A stretch of DNA of 6,838 bases from positions 1 through 6,838 of the forward strand of contig JAHFHN010000041.1 in NCBI GenBank assembly GCA_023246885.1, given 5' to 3'. The notes under the pieces were generated by a model that saw only the letters and a program-made list of their open reading frames with translations, made no database searches and was not told the DNA's origin. A program made the translations under genes and the position numbers. This stretch comes from Microcaldota archaeon (GTDB lineage Archaea > Micrarchaeota > Micrarchaeia > Norongarragalinales > UBA8480). How positions within the stretch are numbered: the stretch's first letter is position 1; each line of letters begins with the position of its first letter. Positions 5,534 to 6,838 of this stretch are shown here, piece by piece.

Positions 5534-6838
5534 ATGAAAATAGTGTTGTTTGTTTTACTTTTTTTTACAAGCGCAGCATATGCGGAACCAGTTCATTCAG
5601 ATCACTTTACTCCTCATTCTGACTTCAAACAATCCTTTACGCTGGATTTCAATGGGTTATTTTACACAAATGAATTGGGCGAAAAAGAAGTGCGTTTAGA
5701 TTCGACCAGCCAGACAGGTGTAGTGCAGTTACTTCCTTCGTTTGGAGAAACCATGTTGTTGCGTAATGTATCTATAAGCAAAATAAACCTCGATGACAAC
5801 AGAGTTGAAGAATTGCCATTGGGCTTAGATGACAAGCCAACTTTAACTGCTGAAATTAATGGCAATAACTTGGTTTTGGAATTAAATCCTTTTTCGCAAG
5901 AATGTGGAGGCAACTACCTGTTGTCTTTCAATGCGCTTAACCCCTCGCAGGTGAACAGCGAAAAACAAGTTAGACTACGTGTACATATGCCATGCAAAAC
6001 TGACTTGCTAGTTGTAATAAGCCCTCTTGCAGGTGAACCGACGCCAGAGTTTTTCAAAAATTTGAAAGACTATGTAGGAGTTGCTGCTAGGGAGAACAAA
6101 AACGTGAGAATTGTTAAACTAAATGAAAGTGATGTAAACAACGTCGCCCCACCAAAATATTTAGAAGTTAAAAAGAAATTAGACGTATATGCAGCTAATC
6201 TAGTTGAATTATTCAGTGATGCGCATCTAAACATATATAACAAGTTGAACCTATCTGGAGGCAACGCAAAAAACTTTCCGCAGATTGTACTGTCGCCAAA
6301 GGGTAGCATAAATAGCTACTCTACAAATAGTTTTGACTTAAACAACGCAGTACAACAACCCGTACGAGTGTCTTCACCCACGCAGCAAATTGTGTTTAGT
6401 GCAGAGATTCCGCAAGATAGTAAAACCGAGGTAAATTGGTATAAATTAAAGATAACCCACAGCGGTAAGGTTGTTTTTGCATTCGTTTCGCCAGGAATTT
6501 GCACTTACGACTATGAGCTGACGGAAATTGAAAAGCGGACTTTTGCATCTGTAAATTCTTATGTTGTTGGCGATTCGTGCGGTATTGTTTTTGAAGATTT
6601 AGCCTTGGTTGCAACCGAATATGATTTGTTTTTTCCTTCACTTGACTTAAACGGCACAATAAACGGCACGAACGTCGAAGAGTCATTTTCATCTGAAGGA
6701 GACTCTTTTGAAGCCAATGGCTATCAAGTGGAATTGGTTAAACTCGGCAAAACAGTAAAAATCAACCACGCTTCGCTCACTATGGCTGCAAATTTAACTG
6801 ATGCAGTTCCGCTTGACTTTGCTAAACAAATCAACACT
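5534..6838 (+). CDS. Secreted protein of unknown function with signal peptide and N-glycosylation sites (3' end outside window)
   Basis: An open frame of 435 codons from ATG 5534 to the right edge without a stop. The first 17 residues (MKIVLFVLLFFTSAAYA) are a textbook Sec signal peptide with an AYA cleavage site before Glu18, so the mature protein is exported. The exported part is rich in beta-strand-like stretches and in Asn, Ser and Thr. Six N-X-S/T sequons (N78, N197, N239, N373, N377, N420) suggest archaeal N-glycosylation. Four cysteines fall in two pairs (C124/C154 and C323/C349), possible disulfides. A segment at about 157-225 (DLLVVISPL, then helices, then VRIVKL) looks alpha/beta, between flanking beta regions. 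I do not recognise the family. A cell-surface or S-layer-associated role is inference from export and glycosylation signals. Codon use matches the neighbours. No Shine-Dalgarno site is seen. Confidence 0.85.
   Translation, partial: MKIVLFVLLFFTSAAYAEPVHSDHFTPHSDFKQSFTLDFNGLFYTNELGEKEVRLDSTSQTGVVQLLPSFGETMLLRNVSISKINLDDNRVEELPLGLDDKPTLTAEINGNNLVLELNPFSQECGGNYLLSFNALNPSQVNSEKQVRLRVHMPCKTDLLVVISPLAGEPTPEFFKNLKDYVGVAARENKNVRIVKLNESDVNNVAPPKYLEVKKKLDVYAANLVELFSDAHLNIYNKLNLSGGNAKNFPQIVLSPKGSINSYSTNSFDLNNAVQQPVRVSSPTQQIVFSAEIPQDSKTEVNWYKLKITHSGKVVFAFVSPGICTYDYELTEIEKRTFASVNSYVVGDSCGIVFEDLALVATEYDLFFPSLDLNGTINGTNVEESFSSEGDSFEANGYQVELVKLGKTVKINHASLTMAANLTDAVPLDFAKQINT

Noticed and set aside
5662..6692. 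Minus-strand open frames of 62-98 codons opposite the secreted-protein gene.
   Set aside because: The plus frame is open for 435 codons with a signal peptide and sequons, so these are shadows.

Overview
This window is archaeal. It carries an archaeal-type alanyl-tRNA synthetase with the N-terminal zinc module, a pilus/secretion-type ATPase of the CpaF/VirB11/FlaI superfamily, and an RNA that folds with the core of an archaeal RNase P RNA. Four transcription units have an AT-rich TATA-like element about 26-28 bp before the start, and no unit has a convincing Shine-Dalgarno site. That is the layout of leaderless archaeal transcription. Moderate AT richness, tight packing and several unrecognised proteins would suit a small-genome lineage such as DPANN, but the sequence alone does not settle this.

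Layout, left to right. Bases 1-149 hold the 3' end of a plus-strand gene whose last 48 residues end in a small beta-rich, AbrB-like tail. It overlaps by 16 bp a GTG-started secretion ATPase gene (134-1261). A minus-strand gene of unknown function (1241-1714) meets the ATPase tail to tail and overlaps it by 21 bp. Divergent from that gene lies the RNase P RNA gene (about 1784-2153), which ends at a run of seven T. Next are a short membrane-anchored coiled-coil protein (2254-2664), the alaS gene (2818-5508) and, 25 bp later, a gene for a secreted, probably N-glycosylated protein that runs off the right edge (5534 to beyond 6838).

Two genes are core translation and RNA-processing functions (RNase P RNA and AlaRS) that act on tRNA. 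The rest look like envelope or surface functions: the ATPase, the anchored coiled coil and the secreted protein. I see no insertion sequence, CRISPR array, tRNA or integration site. The gap at 2665-2817 holds only a possible T-rich terminator and the alaS promoter.

The least described parts are the RNase P RNA with its small departure in the conserved 3' core, the back-to-back promoters between it and the unknown minus-strand gene, and the three proteins that match no family I recognise.
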